64,000 nt of DNA from Hoplostethus atlanticus (taxonomy: Eukaryota > Chordata > Actinopteri > Trachichthyiformes > Trachichthyidae): NCBI GenBank assembly GCA_034670405.1, contig JAXDDX010000001.1:11613001-11677000 (forward strand). Reading direction: 5' to 3'. A program made the translations under genes and the position numbers. The notes under the pieces were generated by a model. The model was not told the origin of the DNA, did no database searches, and saw only the letters and a list, made by a program, of their open reading frames with translations. This document shows, piece after piece, positions 24,501-33,189 of this stretch. Each line of letters opens with the position of its first letter. Within the stretch, counting starts at the first letter, position 1.

Positions 24501-26180
24501 ATGCACATTTGTTTTCAGCATTTGGCCCCTCAACTTGGAATGAGCTCTTCCGCTCAACATGAGACACTATTTTTCCAAATGCACAACTGCCATGCCAAAC
24601 CTCCCCTCTCTCCACTCTCTTCTACTCTCCGCACTCACCTTGGCCTTTGTTTCCTACGTCTAACTACCGCAGTAGCCCCAACCATCTCCCTGAAGAGCTT
24701 AGCTAAGCATGAGGAGACCTATCATGGACTGGACAGGAAGAAGTGTGTCAGAAAAACATCTCTGGATTCAGTGGGTGGAGAATGCTAAACAGGAAGAATT
24801 TCAAAGCCTCAACAGTGGGGTCTCTTTCAGGTATACAAACAAAAACACACACATACCGACATAAACACAGGCACAGACACAACATACACAAATACACACA
24901 CACACACACACACACTTATACAGACATGTGCACAGATTTTCCTGAGCTTAACATCTTGGTTTTTGAGTGTAAGCACCTCTGCTCCCCTTTCGAAAACATC
25001 CAAACCGCTGTCATCCCTCTTGACAAAATGTGTGTTGCTCAAGAGAAATCATGTCATCAGCTGATTATACACGTGACCACGAAACAAGCTGTGCTAAAAC
25101 TGACTCGGCTGGGTACAAGATAAGCAGCTAAATCTGCCAAAGCTCTCTATGCCAGAAGAAACAGTCTTAATCATCTCAATTTAACACACACTTCCTGGAC
25201 CCTTTTACTGATATTTCCCCCCCCATTCACCAGCATTACAAATTGAAGGTATTATTTTACTGTGTGCTGGCTGTGAGGCATCAGACAGAGGGCAGTGGTT
25301 TGTCTAGGAGAGGCAGAGTATGGTATACACATTACCACGGACAGCATGATTGAGTCAAATGTGACTCATGTCTTCCTCCAGCGGCACAAGTGGTCACCCA
25401 GGGCAAACAGGGAGAGACAACACTTAAAGGGAAGGTCTAGCACAACAGACACTGGCTGCCAAGTCTCAACAGCACTATAGGGCTCCCATTGCCCAACTGT
25501 ACCTCATGGAATGTGTGGCTTTGTTCAACATCCAAACTACTGCAGTTGTTTTCAACAGATGCTCTTTATTTTATTTATTTTTTTAAAGCTAAAGCAGTTT
25601 CAAAACAATCAAACATTTTATATCTGACCAATGAGGAATAAACATGGTGATCACAAACCTCTTTTTAATTGGACAATAAACAGACCCATACACAACAATC
25701 CCCCAGTCTGTATCTCATAACAAGACTTGTAAAGAGCAGGAAAACACAAACTCTGGAGCACTGTTTTTCTTACTCCCTCTTTAAAAAGGGTTCTTTTTTA
25801 CATCACTCTCCATGGATCTTCTTTTACAAGACACACTGAATGCTTTTCTGCTCTTAAAGGAGAGAAGGAGAGAGAGAGAGAGAGGATGGAGAGAGTGCTG
25901 ATGCCGGCTTTTTGAGAACAAAGGACACAGAGACTGTGAGAAAGATAGCGATAGCGATAAAGAGAGGCAGAAAAAGAAGAGAGGTTAAGGGTAGAGACTT
26001 CTACGTTGCCAGTCTCTTACCGTAGGGCCAGGCTGTCCCATGAGGCAGGGAGATGAAGATGAGGAGGGTGATGAAGAGGAGCCAGCCCTCCTTCCCAGAG
26101 ATATGGGTGCCAGTACAAGGGATTGTGTGGGTGCCCCCATGGGCTCTCCCCAGCTGCAGTCCCCGTCCTGCAGACAGCAT
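4269..26180 (-). CDS. pamr1: PAMR1, secreted CUB/EGF/sushi/S1-like protein, 14 coding exons
   Basis: Coding exons read 26180-26021, 18450-18274, 16912-16787, 16227-16113, 13251-13034, 12373-12266, 9355-9185, 8521-8330, 8026-7109, 7006-6830, 6504-6438, 6037-5808, 5594-5230 and 4852-4269. Every junction is GT-AG and all phases agree. Order of modules: signal sequence, Cys-rich PAMR1 N-terminal region, CUB, EGF, sushi, sushi, charged linker, sushi, linker plus sushi, S1 protease-like domain. Residue similarity to human PAMR1, recalled from memory, is clear throughout (for example [46 protein letters not shown]). PAMR1 is a secreted protein linked to muscle regeneration whose peptidase domain lacks the catalytic serine. 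This copy is about 460 residues longer than human and has a frame problem in the last exon. The identification is firm; alternative splicing and 5' UTR structure are not visible. Confidence 0.94.
4861..4882 (+). repeat. (GA)n microsatellite in PAMR1 intron 13
   Basis: Short GA run eight bases from the exon 14 acceptor; on the minus strand it supplies a CT-rich tract. Confidence 0.85.
5230..5594 (-). CDS. pamr1: PAMR1 exon 13: first half of S1 protease-like domain
   Basis: Residues 887-1008. It begins [20 protein letters not shown] and has no IVGG-type activation site, so zymogen cleavage as in true S1 proteases is not expected. The His box VVAAHCV is kept (His about residue 970). A glycine run of five near residue 935 lies in a loop that is longer than in human. 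It joins exon 14 in phase 0 (HLR-VASIAV). Confidence 0.94.
5808..6037 (-). CDS. pamr1: PAMR1 exon 12: linker and last sushi domain
   Basis: Residues 810-886. It encodes [18 protein letters not shown], then [19 protein letters not shown] and [12 protein letters not shown], corresponding to the second sushi domain of human PAMR1. The acceptor pyrimidine tract is a homopolymer of 17 C followed by TCAG. Donor GTGGGG. Confidence 0.93.
6438..6504 (-). CDS. pamr1: PAMR1 exon 11: short linker exon
   Basis: Residues 788-810, 67 nt. It encodes [18 protein letters not shown] and then QVTSR, matching human ACREPKISDLVRRRVLPM. The acceptor TGCAG is preceded directly by a (TG)26 microsatellite instead of a pyrimidine tract. 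Skipping this exon would shift the frame (67 is not a multiple of three). Confidence 0.92.
6508..6560 (+). repeat. (CA)26 microsatellite abutting PAMR1 exon 11
   Basis: Pure CA repeat of 53 nt; on the transcribed strand it is (TG)26 ending three bases before the AG of the exon 11 acceptor. Confidence 0.95.
6830..7006 (-). CDS. pamr1: PAMR1 exon 10: sushi domain (human sushi 1 position)
   Basis: Residues 729-787, phase 1-1. It encodes [37 protein letters not shown] and [13 protein letters not shown], aligning with human NCSDPGGPVNGYQ to QPICIK. The upstream intron is only 102 nt and is itself open in the same frame. Donor GTATCA. Confidence 0.92.
7109..8026 (-). CDS. pamr1: PAMR1 exon 9: 306-residue charged low-complexity linker
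   Basis: Residues 423-728, phase 1-1, 918 nt open throughout. Acceptor CCTTTATCCCCAG and donor GTAAGT are both good. Composition is dominated by Glu, Lys, Asp, Thr and Gly with almost no hydrophobic clusters and no cysteine. Examples are [21 protein letters not shown] and [13 protein letters not shown] near the end. Several N-x-S/T sequons (NNT, NTT, NIT, NQS) and many Thr/Ser suggest a glycosylated, extended spacer. No repeat unit with fixed period was found by eye. Being symmetric in phase, it can be skipped without changing frame. It is not present in the human protein as recalled. Function unknown; a flexible spacer between sushi modules is the simplest reading. Confidence 0.75.
8330..8521 (-). 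CDS. pamr1: PAMR1 exon 8: extra sushi (CCP) domain B
   Basis: Residues 359-422, phase 1-1. It encodes [38 protein letters not shown] and PPICTTG, a complete sushi pattern with an NNT sequon. Acceptor is CCCCTCCAG. The donor GTCAGG is weaker than others in the gene, so use of this exon may vary. Confidence 0.8.
9185..9355 (-). CDS. pamr1: PAMR1 exon 7: extra sushi (CCP) domain A
   Basis: Residues 302-358, phase 1-1. The four sushi cysteines and Trp are present: [36 protein letters not shown]. Acceptor TTCCACTCAG and donor GTAACA bound a 171-nt exon that joins the EGF exon in frame (CEN-V-VGC). The recalled human protein has no counterpart at this position. That it belongs to this transcript is inferred from phase, position and intact frame. 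Confidence 0.82.
9356..12265. other. PAMR1 intron 6 (2.9 kb)
   Basis: Between the EGF exon and extra sushi exon A. It contains one CA microsatellite and no further sushi-like reading frame that I could find. Confidence 0.55.
10172..10209 (+). repeat. (CA)n microsatellite in PAMR1 intron 6
   Basis: CA run with one GC interruption. Confidence 0.9.
12266..12373 (-). CDS. pamr1: PAMR1 exon 6: EGF-like module
   Basis: Residues 266-301, phase 1-1. Six cysteines in EGF spacing are visible: [12 protein letters not shown], then [13 protein letters not shown]. This is the single EGF module of human PAMR1. In human the protein passes directly from here to the first sushi domain; here three extra exons follow. 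Confidence 0.95.
12605..12865 (+). repeat. High-copy teleost dispersed repeat in PAMR1 intron 6
   Basis: The phrases CCTGGACAGGTCACCAGTCC, GTCTTTGGACTGTGGGAGG, GGGGAGAACATGCAAACTCC and ACACAGAAAGG occur in the order typical of a very abundant interspersed repeat in fish genomes. The open frame across it is a shadow of the repeat, not a gene. I do not name the family because I cannot check it. Confidence 0.7.
13034..13251 (-). CDS. pamr1: PAMR1 exon 5: second part of CUB domain
   Basis: Residues 193-265. It contains [20 protein letters not shown] and [15 protein letters not shown], nearly colinear with human PAMR1. The acidic residues of the [10 protein letters not shown] stretch are those that bind calcium in many CUB domains, so calcium binding is likely by family knowledge. 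Acceptor ACTATTAG, donor GTAGGT. Confidence 0.94.
13252..16112. other. PAMR1 intron 4 (2.9 kb)
   Basis: AT-rich unique-looking sequence; no gene or clear repeat recognised. Confidence 0.55.
16113..16227 (-). CDS. pamr1: PAMR1 exon 4: first part of CUB domain
   Basis: Residues 155-193. It starts the CUB domain with [10 protein letters not shown] and continues [16 protein letters not shown], the usual CUB opening with Cys and the CxW motif. It ends within an Arg codon (AG|G) completed by exon 5. Confidence 0.93.
16787..16912 (-). CDS. pamr1: PAMR1 exon 3: Cys-rich, EGF/laminin-like segment
   Basis: Residues 113-154, phase 1-1. It encodes [16 protein letters not shown] followed by [14 protein letters not shown], as in human PAMR1 upstream of the CUB domain. 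The NGT sequon suggests N-glycosylation. Acceptor TCTATCAG and donor GTGAGT are standard. Confidence 0.92.
   Translation of the reverse strand, partial: VAVYLRTVSAVTTGHGVPRMTSLSVANTVLSVGLVGQVETA
16985..17037 (+). repeat. (CAGA)n/(GATA)n microsatellite in PAMR1 intron 2
   Basis: CAGA tetranucleotides pass into GATA units. Confidence 0.9.
17335..17597 (+). repeat. Perfect 125-bp tandem duplication in PAMR1 intron 2
   Basis: The segment 17335-17459 recurs at 17473-17597 (offset 138 bp) with no mismatch found by eye. Thirteen bases separate the copies, and the junction forms a perfect hairpin. It is non-coding. Confidence 0.92.
17448..17473 (+). repeat. Hairpin at the duplication junction
   Basis: Perfect inverted repeat with 11-nt arms (AAATTCTCTGT / ACAGAGAATTT) and a 4-nt loop, exactly between the two copies of the 125-bp duplication. 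Confidence 0.9.
18274..18450 (-). CDS. pamr1: PAMR1 exon 2: Cys-rich N-terminal region
   Basis: Residues 54-112, phase 1-1. It encodes [16 protein letters not shown] and [12 protein letters not shown], matching the cysteine pattern of human PAMR1 residues after the signal peptide. Acceptor is TTTTCCAG and donor GTAGTC. This region has no well-known named fold; the paired cysteines suggest disulphide-bonded extracellular structure. Confidence 0.92.
21606..21632 (+). repeat. (TGAG)n microsatellite
   Basis: Six or so TGAG units within PAMR1 intron 1. Confidence 0.9.
24896..24915 (+). repeat. (CA)n microsatellite
   Basis: CA run in PAMR1 intron 1, flanked by impure CA-rich sequence. Confidence 0.85.
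26021..26180 (-). CDS. pamr1: PAMR1 exon 1: start codon and signal sequence
   Basis: Residues 1-53. The start is the first ATG after an in-frame TGA 36 nt upstream, and no later Met exists in the exon. Residues 33-45 ([13 protein letters not shown]) form the hydrophobic core of a signal peptide. The stretch after it (SLPHGTAW) resembles the human PAMR1 SLPREYTV at the same place. About 31 residues precede the core, which is long for a signal peptide n-region. The true start could lie in an unseen upstream exon, but the donor at 26020 (GTAAGAG) and phase 1 fit exon 2 exactly. Confidence 0.8.
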
Positions 26181-26214
26181 GCTGCAGTCTGGAGCTCTGT
26201 TTACTTTCTGAACT

Positions 26215-26220
26215 CAGCTG
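26215..26220. promoter_or_regulatory. E-box CAGCTG upstream of PAMR1 start
   Basis: A CAGCTG palindrome lies 35 bp upstream of the start codon. Such E-boxes bind myogenic bHLH factors in general; a role here is speculative because the transcription start is unknown. Confidence 0.25.
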
Positions 26221-26267
26221 ACATCACCGTCTCTCTCTCCTTCAGTCCTTCCCTCCCCCTCCCTCCA

Positions 26268-26340
26268 TTTCTCTCTCTCTCTCTCTCTCTCTATTTTCTT
26301 TCTCTCTCTTTCTCCCTCTGTCTCTTTCTCTCACTTTTTT
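26268..26340 (+). repeat. (CT)n-rich tract upstream of PAMR1 exon 1
   Basis: Pyrimidine-rich run with pure CT in the middle, 90-160 bp upstream of the PAMR1 start codon; on the transcribed strand it is GA-rich. It may be part of the 5' UTR or promoter. Confidence 0.75.
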
Positions 26341-26679
26341 TTGGCTTCAGGTTACAGCCCAGCCTCGCCAGGAGTTCCACTTGGAGTGGTCTCCCAAAAA
26401 CTCCCCTCGCTCTGCTCGGCAGGAGACGTCACTGCTCTTGAATGAATGCAGGCTCCAACCTTTTTTGCTTAACTCATTATCCTCTCACACAGCTCTACAC
26501 ACACGTAACACAGCCACACAGTGTGGGGAAGCACATACCTTATCTACTGTGGATTCAAAACATTGACAACTAAAGTTGAAAAGTCTGAAAGATAGAAACT
26601 ATGGGTACATCCATACATGTTGTATGTTTGAATATTGTTGTATGTGGGTATAAAATGACCTCCAGTCAGTGATCGTAAT

Positions 26680-26824
26680 AAGGCAACCACCAATATAAAC
26701 AAAAATCAATTATATTTTCAGGAAAGCATGGATTTATGTTATTTTTCCTTAAAAGATTATATAATTTACATCAGTTTAATACTACTTACTATGATATATT
26801 CTATTAGATATTATTAATTATACA
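26680..26824 (+). repeat. Older dispersed repeat, left part, split by a Tc1-like element
   Basis: The run from CAACCACCAATATAAAC through AAAATCAATTATATTTTCAG, TTTACATCAGTTTAATAC and TACTATGATATATTC is matched with modest divergence at 43429-43545. Its right part appears to resume after the transposon near 28093. Confidence 0.7.
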
Positions 26825-26826
26825 TA

Positions 26827-28090
26827 AAGTTGTGAGAGAAAAGTTTGTGAACCCTTTTGAATTACTTGCATTCCTGTATAAATGATTCACCTGTATGATG
26901 ATATGATCTGATCTTCAACTAAGTCATGACAATAAATAAACACAATGTGATTTAACAAATAACACACAAAAAATCTGCTTTTACATTTTTTTAACATATT
27001 GTTCACACATTAATTGCCTAAGCTGGAAAAAGTATGTGAACCTCTAGGATGATAACTTCTATGAAAAGAGGTAATTGAATGCGGTAGGGGTGATTCAATC
27101 AATGAGATGACAATCAGGTGTGGGTTAGAGGTGTCCTGTCATTAAAGCCCCTCAAAGTTTGGTTACCAACAGAGTCTGCTCTCTGTTGAAGTGGAATATG
27201 CCCTGGTCAAAAGAAATGTCAGAGGACTGCTGGAGAAGAGATGTCCAGCAAAGATCACAGCGAGAGCACACCACATAACGGTCAAGGAGGTGATGAAGAA
27301 CTCTAAGGTAACAGCTACGGATCTGCAGGCATCTCTTGAGCTTTCTAACATCTGTGTCCACGAGTCCACAATAACAAAAACACTGAACAAGAGTGGTGTT
27401 CGTGGAAGCAAGGACGAAACCACTGCACTCTACAAAAAACATTTCTGCTCATCTCAAGTTTGCCACAGACCAACTGGATGTTCCACAAAGCTACTGGAAC
27501 AATGTTCTGTGGACAGACAAGATAAAAATGTAACTTCTTGGCAAAAGGGCACAAAGCTATGTTTGGAGAAGAAAAAACACCTCATCCCAACAGCAAAACC
27601 TCATCCCAACTGTGAAGCATGGAGGAGGGAGTATCTTGTTTTGGGCCTGGACGGCTTCAATCACTGAGGGATCAATGAATTCCAAATTGAAGGAGAATAT
27701 CAGGGTAACGGTCCATGATCTGAACCTTAACAGAGGTTGGGTCATGCAGCATGGCAATGACCCCAAACACAAAAGCAAATCTACAACAGAATGGCTCAAA
27801 CAGAGGAAACTTAACATTTTGGAATGGCCAAGGCAGAGTCCTGACCTTAACCCTATTAAAATGTTGTGGCATGACCTGATGCAAACCGTTCATGCAAGAC
27901 ATCCCAAAAATATCAATGAACTGAAACAGCTCTGTAAGGAGGAATGGTGCAAAATACCTCCTAACCATTCTACCAGTTACTAAATCTCATGATTCACATA
28001 CTTTTTTCAATCCAAGCTGTTAATAAAGACATGTAAAAGTAACAATTTGCAGGTAACTCAAAAGGATTCACAAACCTTTTCTCACAACTC
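26827..28090 (+). mobile_element. Tc1/mariner-like DNA transposon, decayed
   Basis: Terminal inverted repeats begin AAGTTGTGAGAGAAAAGTTT on the left and, read inward from the right end, GAGTTGTGAGAAAAGGTTTG; both are flanked by TA. Length is 1264 bp. Inside are pieces of a Tc1-type transposase. The ends have several differences, so the insertion is not very recent. It interrupts an older repeat. Confidence 0.92.
27191..27983 (+). pseudogene. Broken Tc1-like transposase
   Basis: Typical Tc1 transposase stretches are seen: an N-terminal helix-turn-helix-like region, WNNVLWTDK with the first catalytic Asp, MKHGGGSILFWAW, GNDPKHKSKSTTEWLK with the second Asp, and EWPRQSPDLNPIKMLW near the end. 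They lie in at least three frame segments, so the protein is interrupted. The third catalytic acid, normally Glu in PDLNPIENLW, is Lys here. The element therefore cannot move by itself. Confidence 0.9.
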
Positions 28091-28092
28091 TA

Positions 28093-28260
28093 TACTATGA
28101 ATTTCCACATGTACTTACCATAATATACAGTATATATATATATAGCATGATTTTTTACATCATAGAGACTTATGTCAGCGTAAAAAAATGGGTAAATTCT
28201 ATTCTGCAAATAAAACAAATAAAAAGGTGGGTAAACTGAGTTTAGGTAGGTTTACCCTCC
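28093..28260 (+). repeat. Older dispersed repeat, right part
   Basis: After the transposon the sequence TATTCTGCAAATAAAAC, AATAAAAAGGTGGGTAAAC resembles TATTCCACAAATAAAAAGGT at 43581 in the second copy. The match is weaker than on the left side. Confidence 0.5.
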
Positions 28261-28544
28261 ATTACAAACCTGCTTTCAAACTTTGACAACAAGAGCACAA
28301 CCAGTGAAAATATTGATGTTAAAGATATTGGTTTTTTTCACCAGTTAAAATTTCCTTTGATGCCCTGAGTGTGTTTTATATCAGCTGGATGCAGCACTGG
28401 AATTAATTTAATTATTGTTCTTTGCCCACTGGGCTGTATGGAGGAGCTAACAGGGAATACAGATCAAACGCATCCAAATAAAAGAATCACATATCCATGT
28501 AGCTAAAACAGCAGGATTTAGACCATAGACTGAGCACATGAGCT

Positions 28545-28607
28545 GTGTGCGTGTGTGTGCGTGTGTGTGCGTGTGTGTGCGCGTGTGTGTGTGTGTGCGC
28601 GCGCATT
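28545..28607 (+). repeat. Alternating purine-pyrimidine (GT)n(GC)n tract
   Basis: About 60 bp of GTGTGC units ending in GCGCGCGC. Such alternating tracts can adopt Z-DNA. Confidence 0.9.
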
Positions 28608-31600
28608 GGTGAGTGGGTGGGTGTTAGAGAGAGAAACAGAAAGAATGAACTGAAGAGTGAGAGAGTAGAATGGAGAGAGAAGAGAAAGAGGAACGATGAC
28701 AGCAGGATAGAAAGGAAGTGAGTGAGAGAAAGGGAAAATCAAGGCAGAGAAAAATAAATATTGTCCTCACGCTGCTTTCTATCCACCTTTCAGCACCTCT
28801 CTGCTGTTTGTCCAGATGCCTAATGGTTTATTATGTGAAACCCAAGGCTTTCATGGTTAATCTGGACACTGACTTTGTGTTCTCAGAGAGGCCACAGCTA
28901 CACACAGTCTTAAACCACAGGATGGAGCATGCAGTGTTGTGATATAAATGGACATCTCCCTATATATGTCTCATAATGTGCTAATTCATGTGATAGTTTC
29001 CAGCTGTGTACCCTAAAACAATTCATCACTTTGATATAACATTTACCATTTTTAGTACTTCCTGAGTAGTAAACCACCAATACAGACTGTGCCTGTCATT
29101 AGTAAGGATGTCACTCACTAACGTTTCCTCCAGTAGAAAAAACATACATATCCTACAGCAGATCAACTGAGATAAAGTTATCATTTTCTTGTCCTGGGAT
29201 TTTTTTCCCCCACTTCTGGCTATTGATAAAGAATCTGAATGCTGGTGGTGAATTTGCAGTCCAGGAAGCAGGTAACGTCTGATGATTGATGTCACATTTG
29301 GTAAGCACATTGAAAGATACAATATCATGCCAATGTGAAATTCCATTGTGCTGTTATTGCAGTAGTCTCTGTCTGTTTGACTGCATTGCAAGTAACTATG
29401 ATTTTGGTCTCCTTACTTGACAAGCAGGAGTCTGCTGATCCTTCCATCCATCATTCATCCATCACATTAGTTTAGTACAGAGTAAACATGTGTCCCATGA
29501 CCTCCAGATCCTCATACTAGGCGATGCAGCTAAGCCGGCTGGGGTTTATTACAGAAGGTGTTAGCGCCACAGTGGCTGCGGTTGACCAAGGAGAATTGGC
29601 TGCCTAATGCCAGCCTCCTCCACCACCCTGGCACCCACCCCCCAAAATGCACAATAAAATCTCATTACCAAGTACATGAAGGAAGTGGTTCAGCAGGGGA
29701 ACAACAAATTACCTAGGAACCATAGTACACGAATTTACAGGCAGGGAGAAACGTGTTGTTTGAAAGTGTAATTTAAGGTGTCGAAATGTTGGTAGTCAGT
29801 GAGCAGAAATGAAGTCAACAATACTAAAGAAGGTCTCTGACTATTCATAAAGATGATTTAGGGGATTCCTTACTCCAGATGCTGTCTGTAGAAGTTAGTA
29901 CAGTACCAGCATGTGGTGTGATTGGTTAATTATTAATAGCCTTAACTTGGGTCACAGGGTTCTCACAGGGTCAGATGTGATGAAGGTGTCCGACTGTGGA
30001 GTCATGTGGTTTTAATATCAAGGAATCCACTCATGGCACCGCATTCATCCCATTTCTATGGTTACACAGTGGACACAGAGTAAACAAGGGTGCTCATGTT
30101 GAAATCATCTTTTTCCAACTTAATAGCCTCACTCTATCATGGCACGGCCTGCCCTCTCCACTGGATCCACTGGATGGAAACTGGGCCGTCTGCTCCACAG
30201 GTGAGACAGATGCCTGCACCAGATTTCTAGCAAATCTGGCGATAACCGTTGCCAGGAGCAGGACCATGACACGGTGCAGTATAGTAACTTAGCAATGCAG
30301 GATACTGTCAAACTGGATGCCAAACCTGCTTTCATTTATGTGCTGCACCCAACGGGGAACAGTCCACTTCTAAAGACGGCTCGTTTTTACGAACCCTCAT
30401 CAAGCTAACGACTCTCTCTGCCCAGCCACTGTATTTACCTGTAATAATCGGTCCCTAGAGGAGCAGTCTGTCTCTTCCTTTTCCCCCACTAGTCATTTTC
30501 CTTAATTAAACAGATGCAGGTGGTGAGGAGGAGGTAAGATGAACAAAAACAATAAAAAGGTCATATAACGAAGAGAAAAGTAGCCAAAAATGAGATATAA
30601 ATATGATATGTGCGTTAAGACATGAACACATTGACCTTTTTGACATATCAAGCCCATATCCCCACTTGCTTATAATCTTCATTTTGTCATCTCATACCTG
30701 CCTACTGTTGGGCTCGTTACTCCAAAAATGTAATATATTGCTCTTTACGCATTATTCATTTCAAAAGTAATAGTATAACCTTTTTTAGTCTCGAAAGCTC
30801 TGTGATTCTCTGTGCTTGAAACTCACATTACATTCCATTTGCACTAATCTAATTGGAAATAATAAACTAAATCTTGGCTCTCAAATATCACTCATACCAG
30901 TCATCTATGTCAGAGTCGATCCAATTCACCCTGCCTGGTTTTAATTTACCTCAATCTATTTATCAGATAAAATATTTCCACATTACTCTAAATATTTCCT
31001 CCTGAGTCTCCACCCTGTGAAGCTATGCAGCAATGATTTCACATCTCATTACACACATGATAATCCCACAGCAAAAGGTCCATCTGCAGGAGATTGCCAC
31101 AGCACAGGACTATTATAGGATTGTTATAGCAACCTCAAGGGCATCTATAGATAGGACGTTGGAGATATGGAGCACATATCTGCACACACACACACAGACA
31201 TACACAACCTGGCAAACCCCATACCCATGAACATCCAACATGCAGCGTGAACTGTTCCATATGAGTCTACAGGAACCCACTATACAGTCCAGTCTGTCTC
31301 CACTCCATGCAGTCAGTTTGAGTATAATGTGAACCTTCTGAAAACCTCTGATCAGGAACTTTGAAGTGAATTGCAGGCCTGTTGCCTGCTAGAGAAGACA
31401 GCTTAACACTACTAGAAACACTCTTAACTGATATATAGAGTTTAACACCTGAATTCACCTCACAGCATATGGGAAATGCAGTTTTCCAAGGTGATCCATG
31501 CATGACCAAGTGTAATTTCAACCAATAAGTTGTATATAAAATATAACCCTAACCCTCAATATTCACATTATGTAAGATATAACAGCAGAAGACCTGAGGT
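28608..31600. other. Intergenic, no gene seen
   Basis: Mixed AT-rich sequence between PAMR1 and FJX1. Open frames are short and lack recognisable domains. Confidence 0.55.
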
Positions 31601-31609
31601 AAAAATGTA

Positions 31610-32255
31610 GGATTGGAATGACATCATTAAACTTCCTGCAACCATTTTATATTTGCAATGGGTTTAGAGAAATGCAATTTAACATAGTGCATATTGTATA
31701 TCATCATACACATTCAGCAAACAGGTGTTATCTAACTGCAAAATGTAAGAACTCCCTTGATATTTTACTTCACTGTTTGTGGGAATGCAAAGACATTGGA
31801 TGTTTTTGGTTTTCTATCTGTAAAACACTTTCTAAAATCTGTTAACGAACAATCCCAGCCACCTCACTCTTGTGCCTTCTTGGAACGTCCCCCCCCCCCC
31901 CCCCCGCCCCCCCTCCCTTAGCAACCACAAAGACATTGTTCAACCCTTGTTGATGCTGGCAAGGAAAGCTTATTATGATTAAGAGGATGGGGATGACCCT
32001 CCTTCCCACGGAGAGTGGATGACTAAGGACTAAAGGACCTCATGTGTTTGGAGAAACTGTGATTCTATCTTTAGGGTGAACTTGAATCATTCAGTAAGTT
32101 GTGGGAAGGACCTCATAGGAAATAATGGGTGTTCTGGTGGGTATCCTTAATGTGATGGCAATGAGAATGAAGATATTCTCTTGCTTATTTTTGTTATCTT
32201 CCTGCTACCTCAACAAACCAATAAATACATATAATAAAAAAATATATATATAACA
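31610..32255 (+). mobile_element. L1-like (L1/Tx1) LINE 3' end, decayed
   Basis: The reading from 31618 gives REMQFNIVHIVYHHTHSANR and LLHCLWECKDIGCFWFSI, matching the C-terminal zinc-knuckle-like pattern of fish L1-type reverse transcriptase proteins (IQYK-LHR-Y then LHMFW-C). Beyond a poly-C run comes LLMLARKAYYD and, after a stop, a stretch like the usual end of these proteins. An A-rich tail ends near 32250. The protein is interrupted and 5' truncated. Confidence 0.6.
31889..31914 (+). repeat. Poly-C tract inside the LINE remnant
   Basis: A run of C broken by one G, sitting within decayed LINE coding sequence. Confidence 0.9.
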
Positions 32256-33144
32256 GGAAACAAAATTATGACATGTCATTCCTATGATTTGTGAACATAA
32301 ACAACTCTCTCCAAAAGCTTGAATAAAAGAGAACCAAACCCCTAATGTGTAAAATCAGCAAACAAAACCAAGCGCTTTCCTATTGAAAATAAATTGGAGC
32401 TCCGGGATTTGTCTCTACCTGACATCATGAAGCCAGTCTTGGGACATCATCATGTTTGTGTCTGTTCATGATCACAAATCTAGTCTAGACTGTCCAAGTG
32501 TAAAGGAAGACTCTGTTCAAGTTGTAAGGTCTGAAGCAGGGTCTTACATGAGTGTGGCAAGCAAAATGGTCGAAGGGGAAGAGGGGCCAGAGTTGGTAGC
32601 AGTAGCACTGGGAAATCCTCCAGTGGCAGTATTGCTGACTGAGCTCCCCGTCTGGAAGACAGGAACAGACTGGAAGAAGAAAAAAGGGCCGTCTTGTAAT
32701 GGAAACCTCAGAAAGAGAGGGAAGGAGACACAGAGGAAAAGTACGGTATGCAGGCGGAGAAGGGAGACTTTCCATCTGCTCTGGCCACAGGTTCCAGTGG
32801 GGAGTCATGAGGTCTCTGACACAGGACAGAGTGTCCCATGGTCCTGTCTTGACAGGAAACACTCTAGTTTTTGGTTATTGAACTATTCTTTCTCCCTTCC
32901 CTTGTTTATTATTTAGATTTAAAAAGGACCCGTGTCACCACTTGGTGTTTATAACACCGTGTGCTGGAGAACAGCCACGGGCAATGAACCGGACGAATGT
33001 TTCACACTGAGTTTGTTTTGGTTCACCGTGGCAACAACAAAGTTTCTGTCTTACACATTGTTTTTCCCCTCCCAACCTCTCCATCCAGTGGAGCACCAAG
33101 ACTGTGCCATTATGCTGGAAATAATTCAGCCAGATGCAGGGGAG

Positions 33145-33147
<3 letters not shown>

Positions 33148-33187
<40 letters not shown>
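33148..33187 (+). repeat. (GA)n microsatellite
   Basis: Pure GA run of about 38 nt. Confidence 0.92.

Positions 33188-33189
<2 letters not shown>

Larger units (their letters stand above)
18451..26020. other. PAMR1 intron 1 (7.6 kb)
   Basis: No exon-like block was found. It holds microsatellites (TGAG near 21606, CA near 22739 and 24896, GT near 24190) and unremarkable AT-rich sequence. First introns often carry enhancers, but no site was singled out. Confidence 0.6.

Noticed and set aside
32452-32916. 154-codon plus-strand frame
   Set aside because: No recognisable domain and a competing antisense frame of similar quality.
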